DNA of 64,000 bases from Streptomyces sp. QL37 (GTDB lineage: Bacteria > Actinomycetota > Actinomycetes > Streptomycetales > Streptomycetaceae): assembly GCF_002941025.1 (NCBI RefSeq), contig NZ_PTJS01000001.1:5771472-5835471 (forward strand), written 5' to 3'. The notes below the pieces were generated by a model. That model saw only the letters and a list, made by a program, of their open reading frames with translations. It was not told the origin of the DNA and made no database searches. This document shows positions 11,457-20,055 of the stretch, piece after piece; position 1 is the stretch's first letter; every line of letters starts with the position of its first letter. The position numbers and the translations under genes were made by a program.

Positions 11457-12224
11457 ATGACCGTAACCCTCGAAGTACAGGACGACGTCGGCACGATCCG
11501 CCTGGACCGGCCGCCGATGAACGCTCTGGACGTCGCCGTCCAGGACCGGCTGCGCGAGCTCGCCGAGGAGGCGGGCCGGCGTGACGACGTACGGGCGGTG
11601 ATCCTCTACGGCGGCGAGAAGGTCTTCGCGGCGGGCGCGGACATCAAGGAGATGCAGGCGATGGACCATACGGCGATGGTCGTACGCTCCAGGGCCCTGC
11701 AGGAGTCCTTCACCGCCGTGGCGCGCATCCCCAAGCCCGTGGTCGCGGCCGTCACCGGCTACGCCCTGGGCGGCGGCTGCGAGCTGGCGCTCTGCGCCGA
11801 CTTCAGGATCGCCGCGGAGAACGCGAAGCTCGGCCAGCCCGAGATCCTGCTCGGACTGATCCCGGGCGCCGGCGGCACCCAGCGCCTGGCCCGGCTGGTG
11901 GGGCCGTCCAAGGCCAAGGACCTGATCTTCACGGGCCGTCAGGTGAAGGCGGAGGAGGCCCTGGCGATCGGTCTCGTGGACCGTGTGGTGCCCGCCGCCG
12001 AGGTGTACGAGCAGGCGCGCGCGTGGGCGGCGCGGCTGGCCAAGGGGCCCGCGCTGGCGCTGCGGGCCGCCAAGGAGTCCGTGGACGCGGGGCTGGAGAC
12101 GGACATCGACACCGGGCTCACGATCGAGCGGACCTGGTTCGCGGGGCTGTTCGCCACCGAGGACCGCGAGCGCGGCATGCGCAGCTTCGTGGAGGAGGGT
12201 CCGGGCAAGGCCGAATTCCTCTGA
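11457..12224 (+). CDS. Enoyl-CoA hydratase/isomerase family protein (255 aa)
   Basis: Crotonase-fold protein. The CoA-binding/oxyanion motifs AAGADIKEM and ALGGGCELALCADFRIA are present. The catalytic region GQPEILLGLIPGAGGTQRL carries the second-glutamate region of hydratases. The length is exactly that of single-domain enoyl-CoA hydratases (about 255). It probably hydrates 2-enoyl-CoA in fatty-acid or amino-acid beta-oxidation. It is monocistronic here. Confidence 0.93.
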   Translation: MTVTLEVQDDVGTIRLDRPPMNALDVAVQDRLRELAEEAGRRDDVRAVILYGGEKVFAAGADIKEMQAMDHTAMVVRSRALQESFTAVARIPKPVVAAVTGYALGGGCELALCADFRIAAENAKLGQPEILLGLIPGAGGTQRLARLVGPSKAKDLIFTGRQVKAEEALAIGLVDRVVPAAEVYEQARAWAARLAKGPALALRAAKESVDAGLETDIDTGLTIERTWFAGLFATEDRERGMRSFVEEGPGKAEFL

Positions 12225-12283
12225 CCCGGAGTGAGTTGCGTACAGGGGCGCGTGCGTTCATCCGTGCGGGCGGATTAGCTGGA

Positions 12284-12302
12284 CCTTAAGCGAACCTTAA
12301 GG
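12284..12302 (+). promoter_or_regulatory. Paired CCTTAAG repeats
   Basis: CCTTAAG occurs at 12284-12290 and again at 12295-12302 (as CCTTAAGG), eleven bases apart, which is one helical turn. This is a rare AT-containing motif in this genome and lies in the promoter region of the downstream ATPase gene. A regulator site is inferred, not shown. Confidence 0.35.
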
Positions 12303-12389
12303 CCCGGCGTGCGCCCCGCTCGTGCAATTACCCGACCTCCGGATCCCGCCGCAGGTGGACACGGCTGAACAGAGCTCCGTTCTGCCTCT

Positions 12390-12449
12390 GGCATATGCCG
12401 GAGAACCGGCGCGGAATGACTGGTTCCGGCAGAGGGATTCTGCCGGAAC
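12390..12449 (+). promoter_or_regulatory. Two palindromes upstream of ATPase gene
   Basis: GGCATATGCC at 12390-12399 is a perfect 10-bp palindrome. At 12423-12432 and 12440-12449 lie perfect 10-base inverted arms (GTTCCGGCAG and its complement) separated by seven bases. The spacing suits either a dimeric regulator operator or an mRNA hairpin in the leader of the gene starting near 12476. Confidence 0.45.
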
Positions 12450-12475
12450 GGTCACGGAGAGCGTTCCGTGCATCC

Positions 12476-12991
12476 ATGATGGGTGGCATGGCGGGCCTGG
12501 AGGGTGTGGAGCAGCCGCGACAGCGCGGCAGCGCGACAGCGGCGCGATGGACGACTGCCGTCGAAGACGAACAGGCGTTCAAGGCACTGGAGTTGTTCGG
12601 AAATCCGACGGAGGGCGAAGTCCGGCTGCCCTCCCGCCCGGAGTCCGCCGCCACGGCCCGGCGCATCACTTCGTGCGTGATGCTGCGTCAGTGGCAGCTT
12701 CCTCCGCAGACCGCCGAGTACGGTGTGCTACTGGTCTCCGAACTCGTGGGCAACGCGGTGCGGCATACCGGGGCGCGGGTTTTCGGGCTTCGGATGCTGC
12801 GTCGCCGTGGCTGGGTGCGGATCGAGGTGCGCGACCCCTCGCGCGGACTGCCGTGTCTGATGCCCGTCCGTGAGATGGACGTCAGCGGCCGAGGTCTCTT
12901 CCTGGTCGACAAGCTCTCCGACCGGTGGGGCGTGGATCTCTTACCGCGCGGCAAGACCACCTGGTTCGAGATGCGCACCGCCGACCGCTGA
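12476..12991 (+). CDS. Anti-sigma-factor-type ATP-binding protein with TTA codon (171 aa)
   Basis: GHKL ATPase fold of the RsbW/SpoIIAB-like HATPase_c_2 group that is abundant in Streptomyces. Visible motifs are the N box SELVGNAVRHT, the G1-like VSGRGLFLVDKLSDRWG and a GKTTWFEM end. Such proteins phosphorylate or sequester sigma-factor antagonists. Start uncertain: ATGs at 12476, 12479 and 12488 are possible; GGAGAG lies at 12456-12461. An upstream in-frame ATG at 12395 would place a strong palindrome inside the coding region, so I disfavour it. A TTA leucine codon at 12941-12943 predicts dependence on bldA tRNA. Confidence 0.85.
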   Translation: MMGGMAGLEGVEQPRQRGSATAARWTTAVEDEQAFKALELFGNPTEGEVRLPSRPESAATARRITSCVMLRQWQLPPQTAEYGVLLVSELVGNAVRHTGARVFGLRMLRRRGWVRIEVRDPSRGLPCLMPVREMDVSGRGLFLVDKLSDRWGVDLLPRGKTTWFEMRTADR

Positions 12992-12996
12992 CACGC

Positions 12997-13040
12997 AGAA
13001 ACCCCCGGTCCGCCTGGGTGGTGGCGCGTCGGGGGCTTCT
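12997..13040 (+). terminator. Probable terminator after ATPase gene
   Basis: AGAAaCCCCCG at 12997-13007 pairs with CGGGGGcTTCT at 13030-13040, with one A/C mismatch and a 22-base loop. It begins five bases after the stop. Confidence 0.5.
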
Positions 13041-13380
13041 GAGGGGGCCGCGGAATGGGGGGTGTGTCCACGGCCGCACAGGGGACCTGGCTCGGGTCGG
13101 AGGAGGTCGCGTTCCCGACTATGGCAGACGGGCGACCCTGGAGCCAAAGCGGCAAAACGGTCAACCTGTAAGAAACCTGTGCATTTGTTTTATGGATCGC
13201 AGGTGTGATGGGTCACTTGCCTGGCATTCTCTCTGTTTTGATCGGTTTCTCTCGGTGATTCATCGATCACCTCGTGGAGGCGGCCACACCCCGACACCAC
13301 GGAATCTCCACCCGTTCCGCCTTACTGTGTCTCGGGTCTCGGGGAAACAGCACCCGAACCGGCCCGCGAGGTGGACGTCG
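13041..13380 (+). other. Intergenic region with GTGA/TCAC inverted repeats
   Basis: No gene seen. The part from about 13150 to 13265 is AT-richer than its surroundings. It holds two inverted repeats: GTGA-N4-TCAC at 13205-13216 and GGTGAT-N6-ATCACC at 13254-13271. A possible -35 element TTGATC is at 13238-13243. I read this as the promoter/operator region of the deacetylase-like gene. Confidence 0.4.
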
Positions 13381-14175
13381 ATGAGCGGTCGCAGGACACC
13401 GGTGCCCCGACGAGGCGCCCTGCGCACCGCGGCCGGAGCGCTCCTGGCAGGCACCTCCGCGGTGGGCTGCGCGCAGGGCGGGGCCTCGCGGCCTCAGGCC
13501 CCGGCGGCCGCGAGGAACGGCGGGAGCACTCCCGGCCCGGTCCGGCCGGCCGGCACCCCGCGGCGCCTCCCCGGGCAGCCGGTGCAGATCGAGCACGGCC
13601 CACGCGGCCGCCCCCGGGTCGCCCTCACCTTCCACGGCCAGGGCGACCCGGCCATGGCCCGCACCGTCCTCGCCGCGGCCGAACGGGCCGGCGCCCGGCT
13701 CACCGTCCTGGCCGTCGGCAGCTGGCTCGACCAGAACCCCGGGATGGCGCGCAGGATCCTCGACGGGGGTCACGACCTCGGCAACCACACCCAGAGCCAC
13801 CTCGACATCAACGCGATGGACGAGACACGGGCGTACGAGGAGATCACCGGCTGCGCCCAGCGCCTGCGCCGGCTCACCGGTTCGATCGGCACCTGGTTCA
13901 GACCCTCGCGCGCCCGGTACGCCACGCCGCTCGTCCAGGACCTCGCGCGCCGGGCCGGCTACCCGCACGTCCTCTCCTACGACGTGGACTCCCTCGACTT
14001 CACCTCGCCCGGGGTCGCGGCCGTCACGCGCAAGGTCGCCGGTGAGCTCCGCAACGGCTCCGTGGTGAGCCTGCACTTCGGCTACCGGGACACCGTCGCC
14101 GCACTGCCTCTCCTCCTCACCGAGATCGACCGCCGCCGGCTGCGCGCGGTGACCGCCACGGAGCTGCTGACCTGA
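13381..14175 (+). CDS. Polysaccharide-deacetylase-fold lipoprotein, atypical motif 1 (264 aa)
   Basis: NodB-homology protein. The ATG at 13381 follows GAGGTGG. The N-terminus combines an RRGALRTAAG twin-arginine-like stretch with a lipobox-like AVGC. The fold is recognised by the zinc motif HTQSHLD, the Arg-Pro motif WFRPSRARYA and the DVDSLDF strand. Motif 1, normally TFDDGP with the catalytic Asp, reads TFHGQGD, so the usual base and metal Asp are absent. It may bind or act on glycans by a different mechanism, or be inactive. Single gene with its own promoter region. Confidence 0.85.
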   Translation: MSGRRTPVPRRGALRTAAGALLAGTSAVGCAQGGASRPQAPAAARNGGSTPGPVRPAGTPRRLPGQPVQIEHGPRGRPRVALTFHGQGDPAMARTVLAAAERAGARLTVLAVGSWLDQNPGMARRILDGGHDLGNHTQSHLDINAMDETRAYEEITGCAQRLRRLTGSIGTWFRPSRARYATPLVQDLARRAGYPHVLSYDVDSLDFTSPGVAAVTRKVAGELRNGSVVSLHFGYRDTVAALPLLLTEIDRRRLRAVTATELLT

Positions 14176-14295
14176 GGTCTCGCGTCCGCCGGCGGGTCCC
14201 GTGCCGGGGCCGGGCGGGGTCGCCCGCCGGATCCGCCGTCCGGGGCGCCGGATAATCTGACCTCCGTCAACGACGCTTAACGAAGGGGCGGAACA

Positions 14296-14511
14296 GTGGC
14301 GGACATCGAGTCGGCACGAGCGGCATTCGAGCGCTTCGACCAGAACAGCGACGGCCGCATAACGGCCGCCGAGTACAAGAGCGCCATGGCGCAGCTCGGT
14401 GACCCCTACGTCACCGAGACGGTCGCCCAGGCCGTCATCAACGCCCACGACGGAAACGGCGACGGTGAGCTCACGTTCGACGAGTTCTGGGCCTCGCAGA
14501 ACAAGGCCTGA
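14296..14511 (+). CDS. EF-hand calcium-binding protein (71 aa)
   Basis: Small acidic protein made of two canonical EF-hands. Loop 1 is DQNSDGRITAAE and loop 2 is DGNGDGELTFDE, both with Asp at positions 1, 3/5 and Glu at 12. No signal peptide, so cytosolic. It starts with GTG after GAAGGGGCGG. Streptomyces encode several such calerythrin/Cab-like proteins thought to buffer or sense calcium during development; which one this is cannot be told here. Confidence 0.93.
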   Translation: MADIESARAAFERFDQNSDGRITAAEYKSAMAQLGDPYVTETVAQAVINAHDGNGDGELTFDEFWASQNKA

Positions 14512-14534
14512 CCCGGTCCGGCAGGTGACGGTCC

Positions 14535-14558
14535 GGCCCTTCGCGTCGGCGAAGGGCC
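14535..14558 (+). terminator. Terminator after EF-hand gene
   Basis: Perfect 10-bp stem (14535-14544 with 14549-14558), GTCG loop, followed by TT. It begins 24 bases after the stop. Confidence 0.8.
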
Positions 14559-14610
14559 TTGGATCCGCCGTCGCCGGCCACCCGGTCCCCCCCGGGGCCG
14601 GGCGGAGCGC

Positions 14611-15654
14611 TCACCCCGGCAGGGAATGGAACTCCCGCCGGAGTCCGACGATCCCGTCGCCCTCCCGTGTGGGATGGACCCGGTTGGTGAGCAGCACCGC
14701 GTAGCGCCCCGCGCCGGGATCGACCCAGACGCTCGTCCCGGTGAAACCGGTGTGGCCGTACGAGGCCGGCCCGAAGGACGGGCCGACAGGGGAGTCCGCC
14801 GGGTCCTGGCCCTGCCAGGCGAGAGCGCGGCGGAGGTTCAGTCCGTCGGTGTGCGGGGCGGTCATCAGGGCGAACGTCTCGGGGCGCAGCAGCTCACGGG
14901 CCCCGCCCGCCAGGCAGACGGCGAGCCGTTCGGTGTCGGCGAGGGTCGCGAACAGCCCCGCGTGGCCGGCGATCCCGCCGAGCACGGCGGCGTTCTCGTC
15001 GTGCACCTCGCCCGCGACGGTCCGTCCACGCCAGGGACACCGCTCGGTCGCCACCGCGCGCACCCGGTCGCCGGGGGCGGGGTTGAAACCGGTGTCCTTC
15101 AGGCCCAGTGGGGCGCACACCAGCTCGGCGACCAGGGTCTCCAGCCCCTGCCCGCCCGCGTGTTCGGCGATCAGGCCGAGCAGTATGAAGCCCTGGGAGG
15201 AGTATTCGACCCGTACGCCCGGCCCGGACCGCAGCGGCAGCGTGCCGAGCGCGGTGAGCAGGGCCTCCCGGGTGGTGTGGTCGCGGTACATCGGGACCCG
15301 CCCGGGGAGACCCGAGGTGTGGGTGAGGAGTCCGGTGACGGTCAGCCGCGCCTTGTCGGTGTCCCGGTAGCGGGGGAGCAGTTCCCCGACCGTGGCGTCG
15401 AGGGACAGGGCGCCGCGCTCGGCGAGCGCCATGACGACCAGGCCCACCACGGGCTTGGTGACGGAGGCGAGATCCCACAGGTCCGTGCCGTCCAGCTCCG
15501 CGCCGCCCCAGCTCCTGGTGCCCAGCCACCCCCGGTCCACGGGGCCCCGCGAGGAACCCACCGACCACGCGGCCCCCGAACAGACGCGCCGCGCCCTGCC
15601 TTCGGCCAGCAGGGCGGCACGCCGGCCGTCGTCCGCCTTCCCGCCGCCGCTCAC
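14611..15654 (-). CDS. Serine hydrolase, beta-lactamase/DD-peptidase family (347 aa)
   Basis: Class C beta-lactamase-like (family S12) hydrolase. It shows the SxxK nucleophile motif in LASVTKPVVG, a YSS second motif (VEYSSQGF) and the HTG third motif (SYGHTGFTGT). No signal peptide is visible, so it probably acts in the cytosol on an amide, ester or lactam. The GTG start overlaps the TGA of the iclR-type gene by four bases (15651-15654), so the two are translationally coupled. The link to the peptide importer operon suggests it processes the imported compound. Confidence 0.9.
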   Translation of the reverse strand: MSGGGKADDGRRAALLAEGRARRVCSGAAWSVGSSRGPVDRGWLGTRSWGGAELDGTDLWDLASVTKPVVGLVVMALAERGALSLDATVGELLPRYRDTDKARLTVTGLLTHTSGLPGRVPMYRDHTTREALLTALGTLPLRSGPGVRVEYSSQGFILLGLIAEHAGGQGLETLVAELVCAPLGLKDTGFNPAPGDRVRAVATERCPWRGRTVAGEVHDENAAVLGGIAGHAGLFATLADTERLAVCLAGGARELLRPETFALMTAPHTDGLNLRRALAWQGQDPADSPVGPSFGPASYGHTGFTGTSVWVDPGAGRYAVLLTNRVHPTREGDGIVGLRREFHSLPG

Positions 15655-16520
15655 AGGGCCGCGCCCCGGGCGGCGGACCGTGCCGTGTCACGGGCGACCG
15701 CGAGCCTGGCCCGCCCGTCGGAGCCCAGCCCCGCGGAGACCGCGCGCGCGGCTGCCCGGACCATCGGGCCGTACAGCTCGACGCCCGCCCGGTCGAGGGT
15801 GAAGACGAGTCCGGTGAGCACGACGGCCCCCGCGATGCGCCCCTCGCCGTCCCGCACCGCCGCGGCGAGCGCGCGGCGGTCCTCCTGCTCGTACTGGTCG
15901 TCGAGCGCGTAGCCGCGCTCCGCCGCCGCGGCGATCTCGTCGCGCAGTTCCGCGGCGGGCACCGGCAGCGGATGCCCGGCCGACTCCCCTGCCGCGAAGG
16001 CCGGTTCGGCCTCCTCCGGGGGGAGGGCGGCCAGCATCGCGAGGCCCGGTGCGCAGAGCAGCAGGGGCGCGCGCGACCCCGGGCGGAGTTCCAGCGCGTA
16101 CTCCCGGGCGGGCTCCGACGTCTCCAGGCAGACCGCGAAGTCGCCGTCGCGTACGGCGTAGTGCGCGAGCAGGCCCGTACGGGAACGGAGTTCGGCCAGC
16201 ACCGGCCTGATCAGGTGCAGACCCGGACCGCTGTCGAGCGCCGCCGCCGCGAGACCGAGCAGCCGAGGCCCCGCACGGTAGCTCCCCCCTTCGGCGGGCT
16301 CGGCGAAGCCGGAGGCGGCGAGGCCGCGCAGCAACCGGTGCACGGTGGGTTTGGTGAGCCCCGTGCGGCGGGCCAGATCGGCCAGACGGTGCGGTGCGCC
16401 CGTCTCCACCAGCGCGGACAGGACCTCCATCGCCTTGTCCACCGGGCCCATGACGGACTGTCCGACAGCCTGGCCCGCGGGCGGCTGCTCCTTCGAACGG
16501 CTATTGACCGGTTTCCCCAT
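15651..16520 (-). CDS. IclR-family transcriptional regulator (289 aa)
   Basis: N-terminal winged helix (LADLARRTGLTKPTVHRLLRGL) followed by the IclR effector-binding domain. The ATG at 16520 is chosen; an ATG ten codons upstream (16550) is possible. It is transcribed divergently from the importer operon, with about 50 bases between, and upstream of the serine hydrolase. By family habit it should repress or activate the divergent dpp-like operon in response to its substrate. Confidence 0.92.
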   Translation of the reverse strand: MGKPVNSRSKEQPPAGQAVGQSVMGPVDKAMEVLSALVETGAPHRLADLARRTGLTKPTVHRLLRGLAASGFAEPAEGGSYRAGPRLLGLAAAALDSGPGLHLIRPVLAELRSRTGLLAHYAVRDGDFAVCLETSEPAREYALELRPGSRAPLLLCAPGLAMLAALPPEEAEPAFAAGESAGHPLPVPAAELRDEIAAAAERGYALDDQYEQEDRRALAAAVRDGEGRIAGAVVLTGLVFTLDRAGVELYGPMVRAAARAVSAGLGSDGRARLAVARDTARSAARGAAL

Positions 16521-16569
16521 GTCGCTTAGCTTACCCCCACTGCATTCCATCTGCCGGAACGGATGTGTT

Positions 16570-16581
16570 GTTCAATGGAAC
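16570..16581 (+). promoter_or_regulatory. Candidate IclR-type operator over the importer start codon
   Basis: GTTC-AATG-GAAC is a perfect inverted repeat spanning the start of the substrate-binding gene. An overlapping GAAC-N9-GTTC lies just upstream. Palindromes of this size and GTTC/GAAC content are seen for IclR regulators. Binding is inferred from position and symmetry only. Confidence 0.35.
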
Positions 16582-18149
16582 GAATACGTGGAGGGCGGAT
16601 CGGGGACCGCAGCCGCCCCTCCCGCCGCACGATCCTGCGGTACGGCAGTGCGCTGCTCCCCGCGATCGCCGCTCCGGCAGTGCTCACCGGCTGCGGCACC
16701 GACCCCGCGGCCGACGCCGGCAACGTCCTGCGGGTCTCCCAGACGGGCGATCCCAAGACCATGGACCCGCAGAAGCAGGGCGACATGGTCTCGATGAACG
16801 CCCTGATCAACATGTTCGACACACTCACGGCGCGGGGCCGCGACAACACCCTGAAGCCCCGCCTCGCCCTGTCCTGGAAGGCCGTGTCGCCCCGCGTCTG
16901 GCGCTTCCGGCTACGGCCCGGCGTCACCTTCCACAACGGAGAGGTCTGCGACGCCGCCGCCGTGAGGTTCAGCATCGAACGCCTCCTCGACCCGGCGACC
17001 AAGTCGCCCATCGTCGAGCTGCGTTACGTCGAGGGCGTCACCGTCGTCGACCGGCTCACCGTGGACCTCCACACCACCGTCCACGACCCGATCCTGCCCG
17101 ACAAGGTGTCCCTCTTCGGCGGCGTCGTGGTCCCTCCGCGCTACCTCGCCCGGGTCGGTGACGAGGGCTTCGCCGCCCACCCCGTCGGCACCGGGCCCTT
17201 CGCCTTCAAGAGCTGGCGGCGCGACCACGAACTGCGGATGCGGGCCTACGAACACCACTGGGAGAGCAGGCCCCCGGTCGACGAACTCGTCTTCACCCCC
17301 GCGCCGAACGCCTCCTCCGCGCTCGCCGCCCTCCAGAGCGGAGGTGTGGACCTCGTCGCCGGACTGACCCCCGACGCGGCCCAGCAGCTCGACGGCTACA
17401 CCGGCGTGAGCCTCGACAACCACACCGGCATCCGCACCTCGTACCTCTCCCTCGACACCCTCACCCCGGGTCCGCTCCAGGACCGCCGCGTGCGCCAGGC
17501 GCTCAACCACGCGATCGACGTGCCCCTGCTCATCAAGGCCGTCCTCGGCGGGAAGGCGACCGAGGTCCCCGCGATGATCCCGCGCGGCGCCTACGGATTC
17601 GACGCCGCCGTCAAGCCCTTCACCCGCTCCGTCGCCGGGGCCCGCGCCCTGCTCGCCGAGGCCGGGCACCCGGACGGCATCAGCACGGCCCTCACCGCGT
17701 CCAACGCGGACGCCAACGTCGCGGAGGCGGTCGCGGGACTGCTCGACCGCGCCGGGGTGCGCACCCGGGTCGAGCTCCTCGACCCCGGCACCTACTCGCA
17801 GCGCCTCACCTCCGACAACCACGGCGCGCTGGGCCCGATGTACCTGGCCGCCTCCACCGTGTGGACCCTCGACGGCGAGAGCATGATCCAGTCCAACGTA
17901 CGCAGTGACCGGCGCCAGAGCCGCTGGCACAACGAGGAGGCCGACCGGCTCGTCGACATCGAGGAACTCTCGGTCGACCCGGAGGCCCGGCAGCGCGCCT
18001 TCTCCGGCCTCCAGCGCCTCATCAAGGCCGAGGCGCCCTTCGTGCCCCTCTACCAGGTCGACAACATCTACGCCCGCAACGAGAGGCCGCGCTGGACACC
18101 GGGGTTCGCCGGCGTCCTCGACATGGCGAGCGCGGAGGTCACCCGATGA
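16575..18149 (+). CDS. Peptide-type ABC importer, substrate-binding lipoprotein (524 aa)
   Basis: Family 5 solute-binding protein (DppA/OppA-like). The N-terminus has a twin-arginine motif SRRTILRYG and a lipobox LTGC, so a Tat-exported lipoprotein is likely. The typical SBP_bac_5 segments follow: MDPQKQGD, LALSWKAVSPRVWRFRLRPG and HPVGTGPFAFKSW. It is the first gene of a tightly overlapping five-gene importer operon. Ligands of this family include peptides, nickel chelates, sugars and opines; the downstream enzymes hint at an amide- or sugar-acid-containing compound. Confidence 0.93.
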   Translation: MERIRGGRIGDRSRPSRRTILRYGSALLPAIAAPAVLTGCGTDPAADAGNVLRVSQTGDPKTMDPQKQGDMVSMNALINMFDTLTARGRDNTLKPRLALSWKAVSPRVWRFRLRPGVTFHNGEVCDAAAVRFSIERLLDPATKSPIVELRYVEGVTVVDRLTVDLHTTVHDPILPDKVSLFGGVVVPPRYLARVGDEGFAAHPVGTGPFAFKSWRRDHELRMRAYEHHWESRPPVDELVFTPAPNASSALAALQSGGVDLVAGLTPDAAQQLDGYTGVSLDNHTGIRTSYLSLDTLTPGPLQDRRVRQALNHAIDVPLLIKAVLGGKATEVPAMIPRGAYGFDAAVKPFTRSVAGARALLAEAGHPDGISTALTASNADANVAEAVAGLLDRAGVRTRVELLDPGTYSQRLTSDNHGALGPMYLAASTVWTLDGESMIQSNVRSDRRQSRWHNEEADRLVDIEELSVDPEARQRAFSGLQRLIKAEAPFVPLYQVDNIYARNERPRWTPGFAGVLDMASAEVTR

Positions 18150-19144
18150 GCGACCTCGCGACCCTCCCCGCCCACGGCGAGGACACCGAGCGGCCGGCCC
18201 CGCCCCGCCGCGACGTACTGCCCGTCCTGCGCAGGACCGCGGCCCGCCTCGGCACCGCGCTGCTCGTCCTGCTGTGCACCGCCACCGTGGCGTTCTTCCT
18301 CGTACGGCTCTCCGGAGACCCCGTCAAAGTCCTGCTGCCGCCGGACGCCACCGCCCACCAGGAAGGCGTACTGCGCCACAGCCTCGGGCTCGACCGCCCG
18401 CTGCTCACCCAGTACCTCGACTACCTGTGGGGCATTCCCCGCCTCGACTTCGGCGACTCCCTCTTCTACAACCAGCCGGTGCGCGCGGTCCTCGCCGACC
18501 GGATCCCCGCGACCCTCCTCCTGGCCGCCGGGGCGCTCGTCGTCACCCTCGTCGTCGCCCTCCCCGCCGGGGCCGTCGCCGCGATGCGCCGTGGCCGGGC
18601 CACCGACCGCACCGTGATGACGGGTGTCCTGCTCGGCCAGTCCACCCCGCCGTTCTGGGTCGGCATCCTGCTCATCCTGGTCTTCGCGGTCGGCCTGCAC
18701 GCCCTGCCCGCCTCCGGCTACGGGACCTTCGCCCACCTCGTGCTGCCCGCCGTGACGCTCGCGGTGTACTCCGTCGCCGTCGTCGCCCGGCTCCTGCGCT
18801 CCTCCCTCATCGACGTACTGGGCGCCGACCACATACGCACCGCACGCGCCAAGGGGTTCGGTCCCGTCAAGGTCGTCCTCACCCACGGGTTGCGCAACGC
18901 CTCCCTGCCCGTCGTCACCGTCGTCGGCCTGGAGGTCGGCGGACTCCTCGGCGGCGCCATCCTCACCGAACAGGTCTTCTCCTGGCCGGGGGTCGGGCAG
19001 CTCACCATCGAAGCCATCTCCAACCGCGACTTCCCCCTCGTCCAGGCCACCGTGCTGCTGTTCGCCGCGACCTTCGTCGTGGTGAACCTGCTCGTCGACC
19101 TCTCCTACAGCCTCCTCGACCCGAGGGTGAGGACCTCCCGATGA
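18146..19144 (+). CDS. DppB-type ABC importer permease (332 aa)
   Basis: Integral membrane protein with six hydrophobic segments and the conserved permease loop ADHIRTARAKGFGPVKVVLTHGLRNA (EAA-like coupling motif). The ATG overlaps the TGA of the binding-protein gene. Belongs to the BPD_transp_1 family and pairs with the DppC-like permease next to it. Confidence 0.94.
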   Translation: MSDLATLPAHGEDTERPAPPRRDVLPVLRRTAARLGTALLVLLCTATVAFFLVRLSGDPVKVLLPPDATAHQEGVLRHSLGLDRPLLTQYLDYLWGIPRLDFGDSLFYNQPVRAVLADRIPATLLLAAGALVVTLVVALPAGAVAAMRRGRATDRTVMTGVLLGQSTPPFWVGILLILVFAVGLHALPASGYGTFAHLVLPAVTLAVYSVAVVARLLRSSLIDVLGADHIRTARAKGFGPVKVVLTHGLRNASLPVVTVVGLEVGGLLGGAILTEQVFSWPGVGQLTIEAISNRDFPLVQATVLLFAATFVVVNLLVDLSYSLLDPRVRTSR

Positions 19145-20055
19145 CGACCGTCCCCACCGGCCCGGCGCTCGCCGGTGACCGCGCCCCCGCCGCACCCTCC
19201 CACCGGACGGCGGCGCTGCGCACACTGCTGCGCAACCGGCTCGCCGTCGCCGCCCTCGCCTTCCTCGCCCTCGTCGTGATCTGCGCGCTGTCCGCCCCGC
19301 TCATCGCGCCCGCCGACCCCAACGCACAGGACCTGCTGGACCGGCTCCGGCCGCCCGCCTGGCAGCACGGCGGCAGCGCCGCCCACCTCCTCGGCACCGA
19401 CCAGCTCGGCCGCGACCTGCTCTCCCGCGTCATCTACGGCACCCGTGTCTCGCTGCTCGTCGGTGCGGGCGCGGCCCTCCTGGCCGGGGTCATCGGCACC
19501 CTCGTCGGCCTCGCCTCCGGCTACTTCGGCGGCTGGCCCGACCGCGTCCTCATGCGCGTCGCCGACGTCCAGCTCGCGTTCCCCGCGATCCTGCTCGCCC
19601 TCGCCGTCGTCGGCTTCCTCGGGTCCGGCCTCTGGTACGTGATCCTCGTCCTCGGCGTGACCGGATGGGTGTCGTACGCCCGCGTCGTCCGCTCCGAGGT
19701 GCTGTCCCTGCGCTCCCGGGACTTCATCACCGAAGCCCGCGCCATCGGCGTAGGCGACGCCACGATCATGCGCCGGCATCTCCTGCCCAACGTGATGGCG
19801 CCGCTCGCCACCATCGGCACCCTCCACGTCGCCGCAGCCGTCGTCGCCGAGGCCTCGCTCAGCTATCTCGGGCTCGGCGTCCCCAAGGAGACCGTGACCT
19901 GGGGCTCGATGCTCGCCGACGGACAGCTCTACCTCGGCACCTCATGGTGGGTCGCCGTCTTCCCCGGCGTCGCACTCATGCTCACCTCCCTCGCCGTCAA
20001 CATCACCGGCGACGCCCTGCGCGACGTCGCGGACCCGAAGGCATATCGCCGATGA
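19141..20055 (+). CDS. DppC-type ABC importer permease (304 aa)
   Basis: Second permease. The start ATG at 19141 overlaps the upstream TGA. An Ala/Pro-rich leader is followed by the OppC-like N-terminal helix, a LGTDQLGRDLLSRVIYG segment typical of DppC/OppC, and an EAA loop (TEARAIGVGDATIMRRHLLPN). It ends in the family-typical NITGDALRDVADPKAYRR. Confidence 0.94.
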   Translation: MTTVPTGPALAGDRAPAAPSHRTAALRTLLRNRLAVAALAFLALVVICALSAPLIAPADPNAQDLLDRLRPPAWQHGGSAAHLLGTDQLGRDLLSRVIYGTRVSLLVGAGAALLAGVIGTLVGLASGYFGGWPDRVLMRVADVQLAFPAILLALAVVGFLGSGLWYVILVLGVTGWVSYARVVRSEVLSLRSRDFITEARAIGVGDATIMRRHLLPNVMAPLATIGTLHVAAAVVAEASLSYLGLGVPKETVTWGSMLADGQLYLGTSWWVAVFPGVALMLTSLAVNITGDALRDVADPKAYRR

